A program made the translations under genes and the position numbers. From Gilliamella apicola (GTDB lineage Bacteria > Pseudomonadota > Gammaproteobacteria > Enterobacterales > Orbaceae), in the NCBI RefSeq assembly GCF_003202915.1, contig NZ_QGLP01000005.1, forward strand, positions 124,001 through 188,000: a stretch of 64,000 nucleotides of DNA. Reading direction: 5' to 3'. Each line of letters starts with the position of its first letter. Positions within the stretch are counted from its first letter, which is position 1. The notes beneath the pieces were generated by a model. That model was not told the DNA's origin, searched no databases, and saw only the letters and a list, made by a program, of their open reading frames with translations. This document shows positions 44,052 through 55,492 of this stretch, piece by piece.

Positions 44052-45887
44052 TTATTGCTGTAAATTTAGATAAATTTTTTCAGCTAATGATTTTGAAATG
44101 CCTTGTACTTGGGCAATTTCATCAATACTGGCATTTTTTAACTCTCTAAGCCCACCAAAATGCTTAAGTAATGCTTGGCGTCTTTTGCCTCCAACGCCTT
44201 CAATATGTTCTAAAGCGCTGTCGGTTAACTGCTTAACGCCTTTCTTCCGTTGACCAACTATCGCATGATCGTGTGACGCATTACGGATCTGTTGGATCAA
44301 TAGTAAAGCAGGGGAGTGATAATCTAAATAATAACCTTTACCATGCGCTTCAAAGAAAAGTGTTTCTAAACCCTCTTTACGTTCAGCACCTTTGGCGACA
44401 CCAATTAAAATAGGGTGATTTTTATCCCAGTTTACTTGTAAATTATCAAAAACTCTTAATGCTTGGTTAAGCTGGCCTTTTCCGCCATCAATAAAAATGA
44501 TATCAGGCACTTTATCTTCAGGAAGATCTTTCTTGCTATAACGGCGAGTTAGAACCTGTTCCATTGCTGCATAATCATCACCTGGAGTAATACCGGTGAT
44601 ATTATATCGACGGAACTCAGATTTAACCGGGCCTTTATCATCAAAAACCACACAAGAGGCAATGGTGTTTTTACCCATAAAATGGCTGATATCAAAACAT
44701 TCCATTCTATTGATTTTATCAATGCCCAAAAAGGCTTTTAATGCATCATATCTTTGTTTAATGGTTGAGTTTTCAAGTAATTTATTTTTAACTTCAGTTT
44801 GTGCATTAACTGTCGCGATATTTAGTAATTTTAGATTATCACCTTTAGGCTCATCGACTAATTTAACTTGATGTTCAGCAACGAGTGATAAAGTGTCTTC
44901 CATTGCTTGTTTATCAGATAATGAAAAATTGAGAAGAATTTTCTTCGGAATATTTCTATTTTGATTACCTTGTAGATAAAATTGCCCTAAAAATGTCTCG
45001 ATCACTTCTTCAAGTTCAGTATTAGACGGCACTTTCGGAAAATAAGAACGATGCCCGAATGTTTGACCATTTCGAATAAAGAGCACATAAATACAAGCTA
45101 AACCAAGTTCATAGTGGAAGCCAATCACGTCTAAATTATCATTATTATTGTATATCGCCTGTTTTTCATTAATGTGTTTAATTGCATGTAACTGATCACG
45201 CAATGCAGCCGCTTTTTCAAAATTAAGTTCACTACTGGCTTTTTGCATATCTGCAGTAATTTTTTGCAAAATTTGGTCTGATTGTCCGGAAAGAAACAAC
45301 CTAACGTAATTAACTTGTTCATTATAATCTTCATCACTGACTAAACCCGGTACACATGGGCCTAAACAGCGTTTGATTTGATACTGTAAACAAGGACGCG
45401 TTCGATTTCGATAAGTACTATTTAGACATTGTCTTATCGGAAAGGTTTTTTGTAATAAAGCTAAAATTTGTTTAACTGCATAACCACTAGGATAAGGACC
45501 AAAAAACTCATCCTTTTTACGATTAACTGCCCCTCTATACAACGACAATTGTGGATGTCTTTCTTTACTTAATTTGATAAATGGGTAGCTTTTATCGTCT
45601 TTAAGCAAAACATTGTATTTTGGTTGATATTTTTTGATATAAGTTTGTTCAAGTAATAGTGCTTCGGTTTCAGTATTGGTGATAGTAAATTCTACACGAT
45701 GAATATGGCTCACCAATCGATCCGTTTTGATGGTTTTTTTACTACTATTAAAATAACTTTTTAAACGATTGTTTAGATCTTTCGCTTTTCCCACATAGAT
45801 GATGGTATCTTTATCATTAAACATTTGATAGATACCTGGTTTATGTGGGACTGTTTTTAAGAAAGCTGTTGAATCAAATTGGCTCAT
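44052..45887 (-). CDS. uvrC: UvrABC excinuclease subunit C
   Basis: A 611-residue nucleotide excision repair endonuclease that cuts on both sides of DNA lesions. Domains in order: GIY-YIG nuclease (KPGIYQMF then [10 protein letters not shown], residues about 10-95), a four-Cys region ([21 protein letters not shown]), UVR motif ([13 protein letters not shown], about 203-225), RNase H-like second nuclease ([11 protein letters not shown] and [13 protein letters not shown]) and C-terminal helix-hairpin-helix pairs ([18 protein letters not shown]). ATG 45885-45887 is preferred over a TTG four codons earlier because it gives the family's MSxxFD start; it begins one base after the artM stop. Confidence 0.95.
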   Translation of the reverse strand: MSQFDSTAFLKTVPHKPGIYQMFNDKDTIIYVGKAKDLNNRLKSYFNSSKKTIKTDRLVSHIHRVEFTITNTETEALLLEQTYIKKYQPKYNVLLKDDKSYPFIKLSKERHPQLSLYRGAVNRKKDEFFGPYPSGYAVKQILALLQKTFPIRQCLNSTYRNRTRPCLQYQIKRCLGPCVPGLVSDEDYNEQVNYVRLFLSGQSDQILQKITADMQKASSELNFEKAAALRDQLHAIKHINEKQAIYNNNDNLDVIGFHYELGLACIYVLFIRNGQTFGHRSYFPKVPSNTELEEVIETFLGQFYLQGNQNRNIPKKILLNFSLSDKQAMEDTLSLVAEHQVKLVDEPKGDNLKLLNIATVNAQTEVKNKLLENSTIKQRYDALKAFLGIDKINRMECFDISHFMGKNTIASCVVFDDKGPVKSEFRRYNITGITPGDDYAAMEQVLTRRYSKKDLPEDKVPDIIFIDGGKGQLNQALRVFDNLQVNWDKNHPILIGVAKGAERKEGLETLFFEAHGKGYYLDYHSPALLLIQQIRNASHDHAIVGQRKKGVKQLTDSALEHIEGVGGKRRQALLKHFGGLRELKNASIDEIAQVQGISKSLAEKIYLNLQQ

Positions 45888-45888
45888 T

Positions 45889-46566
45889 TTAGTTTTCAAA
45901 GGTGAGGGCTGTTTTCTCTATTATCCTCATAATGGTGCTTAAAATGCCATTTATCAAGAGGTAAATAAGCCCCGCGACCACAAAAATTGAGAAGTCATAG
46001 TATTCACCATTTAGTGCATTACTATAACCCATTAAATCCATAACCGGAATCATTGACGCCAATGCTGTTCCTTTAACCACAAATACGACTTCATTAGAAT
46101 AAGTAGAAAGCGCTCGTTTTAATGCATATGGCATCAAAATTTTAAGAGTCTGTCTTTTATTCATCCCTAAAGCACTACATGCTTGCCATTGCCCTTGTGG
46201 TATAGATTTTAATGCACCGTAAAAAATTTGGGTGGTATAAGCGGCACTATTAAGGGTTAATGCTATATAAGCGCAAAACCAAGGTGACGAAATAAAATCA
46301 TAAAACGCAGGATACTTGCTTAAAAATTCACCAAATTGTGATGGTCCATAATAAATTAAAAATAACTGCACTAATAATGGTGAGCCGGTAAAAATAATAA
46401 TATAAATCCGAATTGTTTTCGTTAACAGCTTAGAATTCAATGATAAAAGACATGAAAAGACAATTGCCAAAATACCAGCCGATAATATTCCAAAAATACT
46501 CAAGCTTAATGTATCAGGTAGCCCCTGAAGAATGATTTTAAGATAGAAAATAAAATTATCAGACAT
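45889..46566 (-). CDS. artM: Arginine ABC transporter permease ArtM
   Basis: A 225-residue inner-membrane permease of the polar amino acid uptake family with about five membrane segments. The ABC-permease EAA loop is visible ([20 protein letters not shown], near residue 130), and [16 protein letters not shown] is typical of the family. It pairs with ArtQ. In the operon artP-artJ-artQ-artM it is the last gene and abuts uvrC by one base, so transcription of uvrC may depend partly on this operon. Confidence 0.9.
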   Translation of the reverse strand: MSDNFIFYLKIILQGLPDTLSLSIFGILSAGILAIVFSCLLSLNSKLLTKTIRIYIIIFTGSPLLVQLFLIYYGPSQFGEFLSKYPAFYDFISSPWFCAYIALTLNSAAYTTQIFYGALKSIPQGQWQACSALGMNKRQTLKILMPYALKRALSTYSNEVVFVVKGTALASMIPVMDLMGYSNALNGEYYDFSIFVVAGLIYLLINGILSTIMRIIEKTALTFEN

Positions 46567-46575
46567 AAAATGACC

Positions 46576-47340
46576 TTACTGACTATTGACTGATGGTTCA
46601 AAATGGGTAGTACGTTTTTCAATACGTGAAATAACTTTTTGACTGAAAACAGATATCACTAAATAAATAATCATCGCAATAAAGTACCATAAAAAAGGTT
46701 GATTGGTTCTGGCAACAATTGTTTTGGTTTGCATCATTAAATCATCTATCGCTATTGCGGAAACAAGCGCGGTGTCTTTTAATAAAATTAACCACTGATT
46801 GCTTAAACCAGGTAATGCATGTCGCCACATTTGAGGCATGATAATGCGAAAGAAGGTACGAGATTTACTTAATCCTAACACTTGAGCCGCTTGTTTTTGA
46901 CCGCTAGAAATCGCTTTAAAGGCACCACGTAATGTCTGTGAGGCATAAACGGCATAAAGTAAAGATAAAGCAAAAACACCACATAAAAACGGAGCGGGCT
47001 GAGTATTTTCAATATTCATTTTAATGGTGATTGATGTTAACGGAATAGTAAAACCATCATCTAATGCCATTAATAACAGAGGTAAACCGGTATAGATTGC
47101 AACTACAATTAATAATTCAGGTAATGCCCGGATGGTTAAATTGAACAACAACATTAGCCATGCAACAGGTTTGAATGGTACCGCCTCTAAAATAGTAAAA
47201 ATGAACGCAAAAAACATTCCAACGACTAATGATACTAACGCTAATGATAACGTAATCGCGGTTGCTTTCGTAAGCGGCAAAATATACCCATCAATAGAAG
47301 GAAGTAACAACTCCATACTGTGTGCAAAAAAGTCTGACAT
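46576..47340 (-). CDS. artQ: Arginine ABC transporter permease ArtQ
   Basis: A 254-residue permease, partner of ArtM. It has about five membrane segments, RALPELLIVVAIYTGLPLLL near residue 70 and the EAA loop QVLGLSKSRTFFRIIMPQMW. It is separated from artJ by a terminator-like hairpin and from artM by 9 bases. E. coli ArtQ is 238 residues, slightly shorter. Confidence 0.9.
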   Translation of the reverse strand: MSDFFAHSMELLLPSIDGYILPLTKATAITLSLALVSLVVGMFFAFIFTILEAVPFKPVAWLMLLFNLTIRALPELLIVVAIYTGLPLLLMALDDGFTIPLTSITIKMNIENTQPAPFLCGVFALSLLYAVYASQTLRGAFKAISSGQKQAAQVLGLSKSRTFFRIIMPQMWRHALPGLSNQWLILLKDTALVSAIAIDDLMMQTKTIVARTNQPFLWYFIAMIIYLVISVFSQKVISRIEKRTTHFEPSVNSQ

Positions 47341-47358
47341 AAAAAAACCGTAGTTAAA

Positions 47359-47393
47359 TTAAAAAATAAACTCGCCGCAAGGTTTGCGGCGAG
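47359..47393 (-). terminator. Intercistronic terminator between artJ and artQ
   Basis: On the minus strand a 10-bp GC-rich stem, CTCGCCGCAA with TTGCGGCGAG, and a 3-base loop is followed by TTTATTTTTT. It lies between the binding-protein gene and the permease genes and should let only a fraction of transcripts continue, giving excess ArtJ. Confidence 0.8.
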
Positions 47394-47423
47394 ATCTCAA
47401 AGAACAGATTTTGTGATTAATGA

Positions 47424-48158
47424 TTATTTGCTAAACCATTTTTTATAAATAGCATCCAATTCACCATTTGCTTTTAATTTATCAATTGCTTGGTTAAATT
47501 GTTCAAGTAATTGATCATTACCTTGACGTAGAGCAATACCTAAACCTTCACCAAAGAATTCATGATCGGTGATCTTATCGCCTAAAGGAACGATCTCAGT
47601 ATCTTTTCCTAACCATTCCCCCGCAACAAAAGAGCTTGATACAATGGCGTCAATACGTTTAGCTTTTAAATCAAGGAAAGCAAATTGATAGCTGTCATAA
47701 CTTACCGCTTTAACATCAGGATATTTTTCGGTTAAGTATTTCAAGTAAGTGGTACCTTTTTGAATACCTACTTTTTTACCTTTTAATTGGTCAAGGTTAG
47801 TTAATGTATCTTTCAAGGTAATAAATTGGATTGAACTATCATCATAATAGATTTTAGTAAAAGCAACTTGTTTTTGACGTTCTGGGGTCACATCAATACC
47901 GGCAATAGCGGCATCAATTCGACGGGTTTTTAAACTAGGAATTAAACCATCAAATGATTGATTAACAATTTTACAAGATACTTTCATTTCGTCACAAAGT
48001 TTATTCATAACGTCTATATCAAAACCGATAATTTCATTTTTATCATTAGTGAATTCGAAAGGCGCATAAGTTGCTTCGGTACCAATGGTTAAAGTTTCCG
48101 CTGCTTGAGCAGCAAATGCAGATCCTGCAAGTAAAATAGCTAGTAATGTTTTTTTCAT
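47424..48158 (-). CDS. artJ: Arginine ABC transporter periplasmic binding protein
   Basis: A 244-residue protein with a signal peptide (MKKTLLAILLAGSAFAAQA) and the SBP family 3 fold: TIGTEATYAPFEF, GFDIDVMNKLCDE, DAAIAGIDVTPERQK and VGIQKGTTYLKYL. The Asp-Gly-Leu-Ile (DGLIPSLKTRRIDAAIAG) region contacts the ligand. ATG 48156-48158 is chosen because GGGTGG precedes it and the signal peptide starts there. Ortholog level to ArtJ or ArtI cannot be separated. It follows artP by 29 bases. Confidence 0.9.
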   Translation of the reverse strand: MKKTLLAILLAGSAFAAQAAETLTIGTEATYAPFEFTNDKNEIIGFDIDVMNKLCDEMKVSCKIVNQSFDGLIPSLKTRRIDAAIAGIDVTPERQKQVAFTKIYYDDSSIQFITLKDTLTNLDQLKGKKVGIQKGTTYLKYLTEKYPDVKAVSYDSYQFAFLDLKAKRIDAIVSSSFVAGEWLGKDTEIVPLGDKITDHEFFGEGLGIALRQGNDQLLEQFNQAIDKLKANGELDAIYKKWFSK

Positions 48159-48187
48159 ATATCCACCCAATCAGATTTTTATTAATA

Positions 48188-48916
48188 TTAATGTGATAAA
48201 TAAGCTTTGAACTCTTCGGTTTTGGGATGAGCAAAACACTCGAGTTGTCCCTGCTCTATAATTTTACCATGTTCCATGTAAATCACTTGTGAAGCCACTT
48301 TACGCGCAAAATCGACTTCATGAGTAACAATAATTTGTGTAATGCCGGTTCGTGAAAGTTCATTTATAATTTCGGCAACTTGCGATGTGATTGCTGGATC
48401 TAATGCCGCAGTCGGTTCGTCAAATAACAAAATTTTCGGTTCCATCATTAATGCTCTAGCAATCGCGACGCGTTGTTGTTGTCCACCTGAAAGATGGAGA
48501 GGGTAGCGATGAGCCATTTCATCAATTTGTAGACGAGCTAAAATTGACATCGCTTTATAACTAGCTTCTTGTTTCGATAATTTTAATACTTGGCATGGTG
48601 CTTCAATTAAATTTTCCAACACGGTTAAATGTGGCCATAAGTTGTAATTTTGAAAAACCATGCCAACATTTTTGCGTAGCGACCGAATCGTTGATTCACT
48701 TATCTTTTGCGAAAAATCGAAATGTGAATCAGCAATCGTCATTTCGCCTGATGATGGAATTTCAAGTAAATTAAATACTTTCAACAAAGAACTTTTACCT
48801 GCACCGCTTTGACCTAGTAAAACAATCGTTTCACCTAAAGGGTAACATAAAGAGACATCATTCAATGCCTGATGTTTACCATAAAAACAGTTAATATGGC
48901 TTAATTCAATATTCAT
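48188..48916 (-). CDS. artP: Arginine ABC transporter ATP-binding protein ArtP
   Basis: A 242-residue ABC ATPase, the same length as E. coli ArtP. Walker [11 protein letters not shown]-loop [12 protein letters not shown], signature LSGGQQQR, Walker [13 protein letters not shown] and H-loop VTHEVD are complete. It energises arginine import through ArtQM. First gene of artPJQM, with two ARG boxes upstream, so it should be repressed by ArgR with arginine. Confidence 0.93.
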   Translation of the reverse strand: MNIELSHINCFYGKHQALNDVSLCYPLGETIVLLGQSGAGKSSLLKVFNLLEIPSSGEMTIADSHFDFSQKISESTIRSLRKNVGMVFQNYNLWPHLTVLENLIEAPCQVLKLSKQEASYKAMSILARLQIDEMAHRYPLHLSGGQQQRVAIARALMMEPKILLFDEPTAALDPAITSQVAEIINELSRTGITQIIVTHEVDFARKVASQVIYMEHGKIIEQGQLECFAHPKTEEFKAYLSH

Positions 48917-48944
48917 TATTTTTTGATAAATTGTTTAAATTTTA

Positions 48945-48962
48945 ATTGACTAAATATTACTT
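48945..48962 (-). promoter_or_regulatory. ARG box 1 (ArgR site)
   Basis: The core TGACTAAATATTAC agrees with the ARG box consensus TGAATWWWWATTCA at 11 of 14 positions. It is separated from box 2 by exactly 3 bases, the spacing of paired ArgR sites, and lies 29 bases upstream of artP. Confidence 0.6.
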
Positions 48963-48965
48963 TTT

Positions 48966-48983
48966 TCTGCATAAAAATGCAAT
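48966..48983 (-). promoter_or_regulatory. ARG box 2 (ArgR site)
   Basis: The core TGCATAAAAATGCA is a near-symmetrical match to the ARG box consensus. Together with box 1 it forms the two-box operator expected for hexameric ArgR. Confidence 0.72.
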
Positions 48984-49195
48984 CTAAATTATTAGACAAG
49001 CGTGTTTTAGTCCGATTTTTATGCTATAAAATTCTGTTCCTCACCTTTTTTATGCTTATGATTATAAAGAATAATGTCATAGATAATCATCTAAATTGTA
49101 AAAAAAGCATAAAGATACTATAGTTCTTATAATTTAATCGTATATATAAGCTCAAAAACGATATTCCCCAACTTGTTTTAGTCGTTTAATCTTTA

Positions 49196-50530
<1,335 letters not shown>

Positions 50531-50534
<4 letters not shown>

Positions 50535-50974
50535 GATTGTTTTTCCTTATTGTCAGACGCTTTAGCTACTGGCTTATGTAGATGCTCAGTTAAATAAGCT
50601 GTTAAATATAAGACAATAATCGAACCACCAACACTAGCAAAGATAATCGGTATCCAATTAGCTAAAAGTAATGAATAATTATCCATAATACCCATTGCCG
50701 CTGGAATAAAGAGTATAGTCATGTATCGCATGAAAAGATTACAGCTATTTTTGATCCAACAGGTTGGTATTAATTGAAAAGCTAGTAAAAAAAACAAAAT
50801 CAATAAACCAATAATGCTGCCAGGGATCATTATCGGCAATAATGCAGAAACAATATTACCTGCCCATAAACAGAGAGTTAAAATAATTAAGCCTCGACCA
50901 TAACTAAATAGTGTGTAATATAAAGAATAGAGTCGATGCTTAATTGTTGCATGTTTGGCTAAAAAGTGTTTCAT
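50531..50974 (-). CDS. yohJ: LrgA/YohJ family membrane protein
   Basis: A 147-residue protein with four membrane segments (from about residue 27). It includes the LrgA/CidA motif LPIMIPGSIIGLLILFFLL near residue 47 and FFLLAFQLIP. It is slightly longer than E. coli YohJ (132) because of an N-terminal extension. First gene of yohJ-yohK-sanA, 4-base overlap with yohK. Confidence 0.87.
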
Positions 50975-51081
50975 AAGTTAAATGTTAGATGTATTAAACT
51001 AAAAATTTTGGCTGTTAGTTATTGATTGAAAAATGACACAGAACTCCGAACAGAATTATATGATACGCTCCTCAGATTCAA

Positions 51082-52518
51082 TTATCCAACTAAATAATGA
51101 CAATATTGGTATAGCTGCTTTAATAAGCCCAACTTTTCAGGCTGTTGTATATAAATTTCTGCAAATTGTTCAAGGGTTTGTAAGTAATCTTGAATCTTAT
51201 GCGGATTTAGTATGTCGCGACAATGATCTTGCCAAATACGCAACTCTTGTTCGGTTAATGTTTGTGGGTAGTTTCTTGCTTTATAACGAAAAAATAATTT
51301 TGCTAATCGTGAATCGTCAAAATTTAGAGCTAAGCTGTCTAATAAATGGGGTGGAGTTGATCGTATTGTCTCACATTTCAACAGATCTTGGCCATTTAAA
51401 AAATTCTCATAGATTTGCGCATCAACATCAATATTATTGTTAGAATATTCATTGCTCACATTAAATAGTTCATACGTTTTACTTTGTAATGTATTTTGGT
51501 TTTCTAACAATTTTTGTTGATTGGTTAGACATTTCTGTTTATCAAGATTGAAACGTTTAGCATTATCAGGAAGAAGAGTGCTTAATGGTGCGACTATTGG
51601 GCATTTATTAATATGAATTAATTTCAATGGAATCCGCTGTTCATCAACATCAAGATCTTCGGTTTTGGTATAGAGTTTTTCTCGAATAGTTTCAACTGGT
51701 AGCGTTATGAGCGAATCAATATCACCGCTGAGATCACAAACAATCACAGCATTTTTTTGCGTCGGATGCCATGCAAGAGGGCTAACCAATGCCATGTTAC
51801 CACGATGACTACCTAACATGCCTGAAACATGAATGATTGGTGTCATATTGGCAATATCAATCAATTCGGCAACTTTGTTTTTATTGCGTAGAGTAAAAAA
51901 ATAATTAAATAATTTGGGTTGTGCTTGTTTAATTAATTTTGCCATTGCAATCGTGGCATAGACATCAGACATGGCATCGTGCGCATGTTCATGTTCTATA
52001 TGGTTTGCTTTGGTGAGATCTTCTAACCGAAAACTAGGAAATCCTGAAACATTTGTTGGCCAATTAATTCCTTCCGGCCTTAAAGCATAACAGGCAAGAA
52101 CTACATCAAGCAGGTCCCATCTGGAATTGCCATTGCGCCAACTATAGGCATAAGGGTCATAAAAGTTGCGATATAAGATGTTGCGAGTAACTTCATCATC
52201 AAAACGAATATTGTTATAGCCTAAGATACAGGTATTTGGTCGGCTAAATTCTTGATGGATTAATTTGGTAAATTCAGCTTCGCAAATACCATTTTGATTC
52301 GTTTTTTGGGGTGTTATTCCTGTTATTAGCACGGCTTCAGGATCAGGTAAATAATCTTGAGCTATCTGACAATAAATGACTAAAGGTTCTTCAATAATAT
52401 TAAAGTCACTGTCAGTCCTTACGCCAGCAAACTGGGCGGGGCGATCTAAAGCAGGATTTATGCCAAATGTTTCGTAATCGTGGAAGTAAAAAGTATGTTG
52501 ATTTGTGCTGTTTTCCAT
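51082..52518 (-). CDS. sbcB: Exodeoxyribonuclease I
   Basis: A 478-residue 3'-to-5' single-strand DNA exonuclease of recombination and mismatch repair. The DEDD nuclease motifs are visible: FHDYETFGINPALDRPAQFA (Asp/Glu pair near residue 15), LGYNNIRFDDEVTRNILYRN and HAHDAMSDVYATIAMA. The SH3-like and C-terminal helical domains follow, with VAPLSTLLPDNAKRFNLD. Length fits E. coli ExoI (475). It lies upstream of and in the same direction as yohJ. Confidence 0.93.
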   Translation of the reverse strand: MENSTNQHTFYFHDYETFGINPALDRPAQFAGVRTDSDFNIIEEPLVIYCQIAQDYLPDPEAVLITGITPQKTNQNGICEAEFTKLIHQEFSRPNTCILGYNNIRFDDEVTRNILYRNFYDPYAYSWRNGNSRWDLLDVVLACYALRPEGINWPTNVSGFPSFRLEDLTKANHIEHEHAHDAMSDVYATIAMAKLIKQAQPKLFNYFFTLRNKNKVAELIDIANMTPIIHVSGMLGSHRGNMALVSPLAWHPTQKNAVIVCDLSGDIDSLITLPVETIREKLYTKTEDLDVDEQRIPLKLIHINKCPIVAPLSTLLPDNAKRFNLDKQKCLTNQQKLLENQNTLQSKTYELFNVSNEYSNNNIDVDAQIYENFLNGQDLLKCETIRSTPPHLLDSLALNFDDSRLAKLFFRYKARNYPQTLTEQELRIWQDHCRDILNPHKIQDYLQTLEQFAEIYIQQPEKLGLLKQLYQYCHYLVG

Positions 52519-53031
52519 TATTGTTTTTTGATCTCATCTGTTCATTTATTTATTAATCTTCGATTAATTATTGATTTGTTTAATTTTACTCATTTTAGTT
52601 TAAATATTTTTTCATTTTTGATTTGCAGCTGTGTACATAATTATGTTCTTAGTTTTTTCCTGAAGATAAAAAAATAAAATAGCACTTTACGAGTAACTCT
52701 TAACATTATTAAAGAGATTACCTGAGATTATAGATGACAATTTTAGGTTTAAGGATATCACAAAAAGAGACTATTGAATTCTAATTTCGTTATGGATGTA
52801 AGGGAAATGGTCAAAAATTAACAATTGGGATATATTGAGCTTTTAATTTAAGCTACACAAGATTGTTAATATTATTATAAAACTTAATTTTTTTCTTTAG
52901 ATATCGGGAAATTAATCCTCATGTAGTTAGTAATAAAACTCATCATCAAAATTCATATAAATCGCAATGCATCTTTTTATTGCCCAGATTTTTCAAATAA
53001 CTTACCATTATTTAAAAATTCCGAGGGTAAT
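52519..53031. other. AT-rich intergenic region
   Basis: About 510 bases between the start of sbcB and a divergent lipoprotein gene. It must hold both promoters. I see no RNA gene, repeat or clear operator. Confidence 0.4.
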
Positions 53032-53520
53032 ATGAAAAGAATAATTTTAGTTGGCTTGATTGGCGTTGCGTTATCTGGTTGTGGAGATAATGAAGATATA
53101 AATAATTCAGTTAATTCAGATAAGTACCTTGTTGGTAAGTGGGAGTGTAAACTAGAACAATTTTCTGCAAAAGATAATAATGGCAAACTATCTGGCTATG
53201 TAAAAGAAAATGATGTTACTTCTATTGAGGAATATAAGTTAGAAGAAGGTAAATTATATTTTAAACAAGATAATGCTAAAGATTGGGTATACAAGGATAA
53301 TGTTAGTACTATTAATAAAATTAATAAGTATTTAGGTAAAACTGATACTAATAATGACAAATTAGGGTCGATAGTTATAACAACATCAATGGGTATAAGC
53401 TCAGATAAACATTTTTCAATTAAAGAAGAATTATTTTTCAAGAAAAAAGATATCGCTAATAAAAATGAACATGTATATTCGAAAATAAAATCAGAAGGTT
53501 ATTGTACAAAAATGGAATAA
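53032..53520 (+). CDS. Lipoprotein of unknown function
   Basis: A 162-residue lipoprotein with a signal sequence and lipobox LSGC (Cys17). The mature part begins GDNEDIN, so outer-membrane sorting is expected since Asp is not at position +2. It is Lys/Asp/Asn-rich with two further cysteines (WECK and GYCT). No family is recognised. The CDS ends just before a G-run and a strong terminator hairpin. Confidence 0.6.
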   Translation: MKRIILVGLIGVALSGCGDNEDINNSVNSDKYLVGKWECKLEQFSAKDNNGKLSGYVKENDVTSIEEYKLEEGKLYFKQDNAKDWVYKDNVSTINKINKYLGKTDTNNDKLGSIVITTSMGISSDKHFSIKEELFFKKKDIANKNEHVYSKIKSEGYCTKME

Positions 53521-53595
53521 TTCTAAATTAAAAACCTCAAATGTTTTTTTGTTTTTTTCAGATTGAAAAAATAATTACAAAAAAGTAGGAAATTT

Positions 53596-53637
53596 GGGGG
53601 GGGGGAGAGGATGAAGAATATCCTCTTCTCCGTTTTA
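53596..53637 (+). terminator. G10 tract and terminator hairpin
   Basis: A run of ten G (53596-53605) merges into the left arm of a hairpin, GAGGAT with ATCCTC plus lower G-C and G-T pairs against CTTCTCC. A 7-base loop lies between the arms and GTTTTAT follows. It should terminate the lipoprotein transcript. G-runs of this length are prone to slippage. Confidence 0.7.
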
Positions 53638-53662
53638 TAGTTACTTATGTAACAAACTTAAA

Positions 53663-54724
53663 TTAGTAATAAGCATCAAGTTCTTTTTGAAATATTTTTA
53701 ACTCTTCTATCCATAATTTAGCATTCATTGTAGTGCCATGACCACTGGTTATGGCACTGGCTGGGATAAGATAATATTTGGCTGCTACAATATCTTTCAA
53801 CGCTTTTTGCATCAAACCCGTATTTGGCGGATTTCTTTCATCATCTTCTGAGTTAATAACTAAAATAAACGCCTTAATCTTAGTTAAATCTGGTGTTGGA
53901 TCAAAGTTTCTTGCAGCATCCCATTGATATAAAAAATCATTGGCATCCATATTAATTCGTTCTTTTAACTTATTTGACAATATTTCTTCTGTTTTTTCAG
54001 TATTGTAGGCTCTATTTTGCCAAGCAATATCACCACCATTAGTTGCTATATCGTAATAATTATAAATAGTTTGGAATTTTTCTGGTTGTTGGTTATAAAA
54101 ACCATTTTTCCAATCAGGATCATCTTTAATTGAATTAATGAGCATTTTTCTCATAATCCAATTTCGACTAGATATTGGGGCAGGGGTTGCTGCCATTGGA
54201 ATTGCCGCGGTCATATAGTCAGGATACTTAGTAATCCATAACCAAGTATTCATGCCCCCCATCGAATTACCAATAATAAGTTCAAGATGATTTATACCTA
54301 ATCCATTTTTCAAAAGCTGGTATTGTGCATTAACCATGTCTGAATAATCATAATGAGGAAAGTTGCCTTTCATGCCATCTGAAGGTTTTGATGATTTACC
54401 TGTGCCAATTGCGTCAGGTAATATAATAAAATATTTTTCAGCATCTAATGGCATACCTTTATCAAATAAGACATGACCAAAAGTATCATTAAGCATTGAA
54501 GCTCCATTACCAGCCGTACCATGTAAAACTAATACGGGTTTTCCTTTAGGATTGCCGATTGTGACATAATGAATTTTTAAATTTTCAATAGTATTACCGT
54601 CATTAAATTTAAAATTCTTGATAATATAATCACCTTCAAATTGGTTGTAGAATTCGTTACAAAATCCTGGTACAGCAAATGTTAGAAAAATAAAAAATAG
54701 TAGTACTTTTTTCATAGTATTCAT
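53663..54724 (-). CDS. Secreted alpha/beta hydrolase (homoserine O-acetyltransferase-like)
   Basis: A 353-residue protein with a signal peptide (KVLLFFIFLTFAVPGFC). It has an alpha/beta hydrolase domain of the MetX-like group: VLVLHGTAGNG (oxyanion region), ELIIGNSMGGMNTWLWI (nucleophile Ser), the late Asp in NSEDDERNPP and the catalytic His in SGHGTTMN. The signal peptide argues against methionine synthesis and for a periplasmic esterase or acyltransferase. Substrate unknown; no operon partner. Confidence 0.78.
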   Translation of the reverse strand: MNTMKKVLLFFIFLTFAVPGFCNEFYNQFEGDYIIKNFKFNDGNTIENLKIHYVTIGNPKGKPVLVLHGTAGNGASMLNDTFGHVLFDKGMPLDAEKYFIILPDAIGTGKSSKPSDGMKGNFPHYDYSDMVNAQYQLLKNGLGINHLELIIGNSMGGMNTWLWITKYPDYMTAAIPMAATPAPISSRNWIMRKMLINSIKDDPDWKNGFYNQQPEKFQTIYNYYDIATNGGDIAWQNRAYNTEKTEEILSNKLKERINMDANDFLYQWDAARNFDPTPDLTKIKAFILVINSEDDERNPPNTGLMQKALKDIVAAKYYLIPASAITSGHGTTMNAKLWIEELKIFQKELDAYY

Positions 54725-54932
54725 AAGTGACGCTCTCCATCATAATTATGTCATGAAACATTTGTGTAAGAGATAGATAAGGAAGGTAATATCAACGTTG
54801 TAGTATTCTAATCAACGTTAGCAAGCATAACAGTTTATTAAACGGCTGTTATCCAATAAAAAATCTGTTTATTTACATCAAATAATTAAATTTAGAAATA
54901 AATTTATAAAGCTTAGATCTAGATTTTTTCGT

Positions 54933-54961
54933 TATTAAAAAGAGAATTTATTATTCTCTTT
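54933..54961 (-). terminator. Terminator downstream of ubiT
   Basis: On the minus strand a 9-bp stem, AAAGAGAAT with ATTCTCTTT, and a 5-base loop run into TTTTT. It ends the antiporter-ubiT transcript. Confidence 0.75.
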
Positions 54962-54985
54962 CTTATATAGACTTAATCTAGTCAT

Positions 54986-55492
54986 TTAGTTTTTGGGTGC
55001 ACTTTCAATAATGTCAGCTAGCTTTTCAAGTGTTAATCTTAAGAATTTTGGCATAGCTTCTATTTCAATTGAGTCCATTAAGTTTTTTATATAAAGACCT
55101 AATTCAGTATCACCCTCAACAATTAATCGACGTTGGAAGAATAAGGTATCAGGATCTTGTCGTCTAGTCGCAATCATAATTAAATCATTGGCATTACCAA
55201 TGAAGCTTACATTAGGTATTTCCTCGCGACTAACCACGAGTTTGTTATCAATTAAACTGACAAACCAAACTAGTTGAAGATCTGTAACTTGGATTTTAAG
55301 CCAACGACTTTCTAAAAAATCTAAATCACCATCTTCAAGTGAGTGCTTGAATTGTAATTGTAATAATTGTTCGATAGTTCGTTTTTTTAAGTTGAAGGGG
55401 ATACATCGTAATGTCATCCCCAACATTTTTGGCGCTTTCTCGACAAATTGTGAATGCATTGTGCTAAGAAATTGGTGTTTGTTGCCAATCAT
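54986..55492 (-). CDS. ubiT: UbiT, SCP2-domain accessory factor of anaerobic ubiquinone synthesis
   Basis: A 168-residue SCP2 lipid-binding domain protein. The block DPDTLFFQRRLIVEGDTELG followed by LYIKNLMD is nearly identical to E. coli YhbT/UbiT. UbiT binds ubiquinone precursors and works with UbiU and UbiV to make ubiquinone without oxygen. Here ubiU and ubiV are not adjacent. Its ATG follows the antiporter stop directly, so it is probably co-transcribed with it. Confidence 0.9.
   Translation of the reverse strand: MIGNKHQFLSTMHSQFVEKAPKMLGMTLRCIPFNLKKRTIEQLLQLQFKHSLEDGDLDFLESRWLKIQVTDLQLVWFVSLIDNKLVVSREEIPNVSFIGNANDLIMIATRRQDPDTLFFQRRLIVEGDTELGLYIKNLMDSIEIEAMPKFLRLTLEKLADIIESAPKN

Noticed and set aside
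51033-51443. A 136-codon open frame on the plus strand
   Set aside because: It lies entirely antisense to sbcB, whose nuclease motifs are clear; composition is that of a shadow frame.
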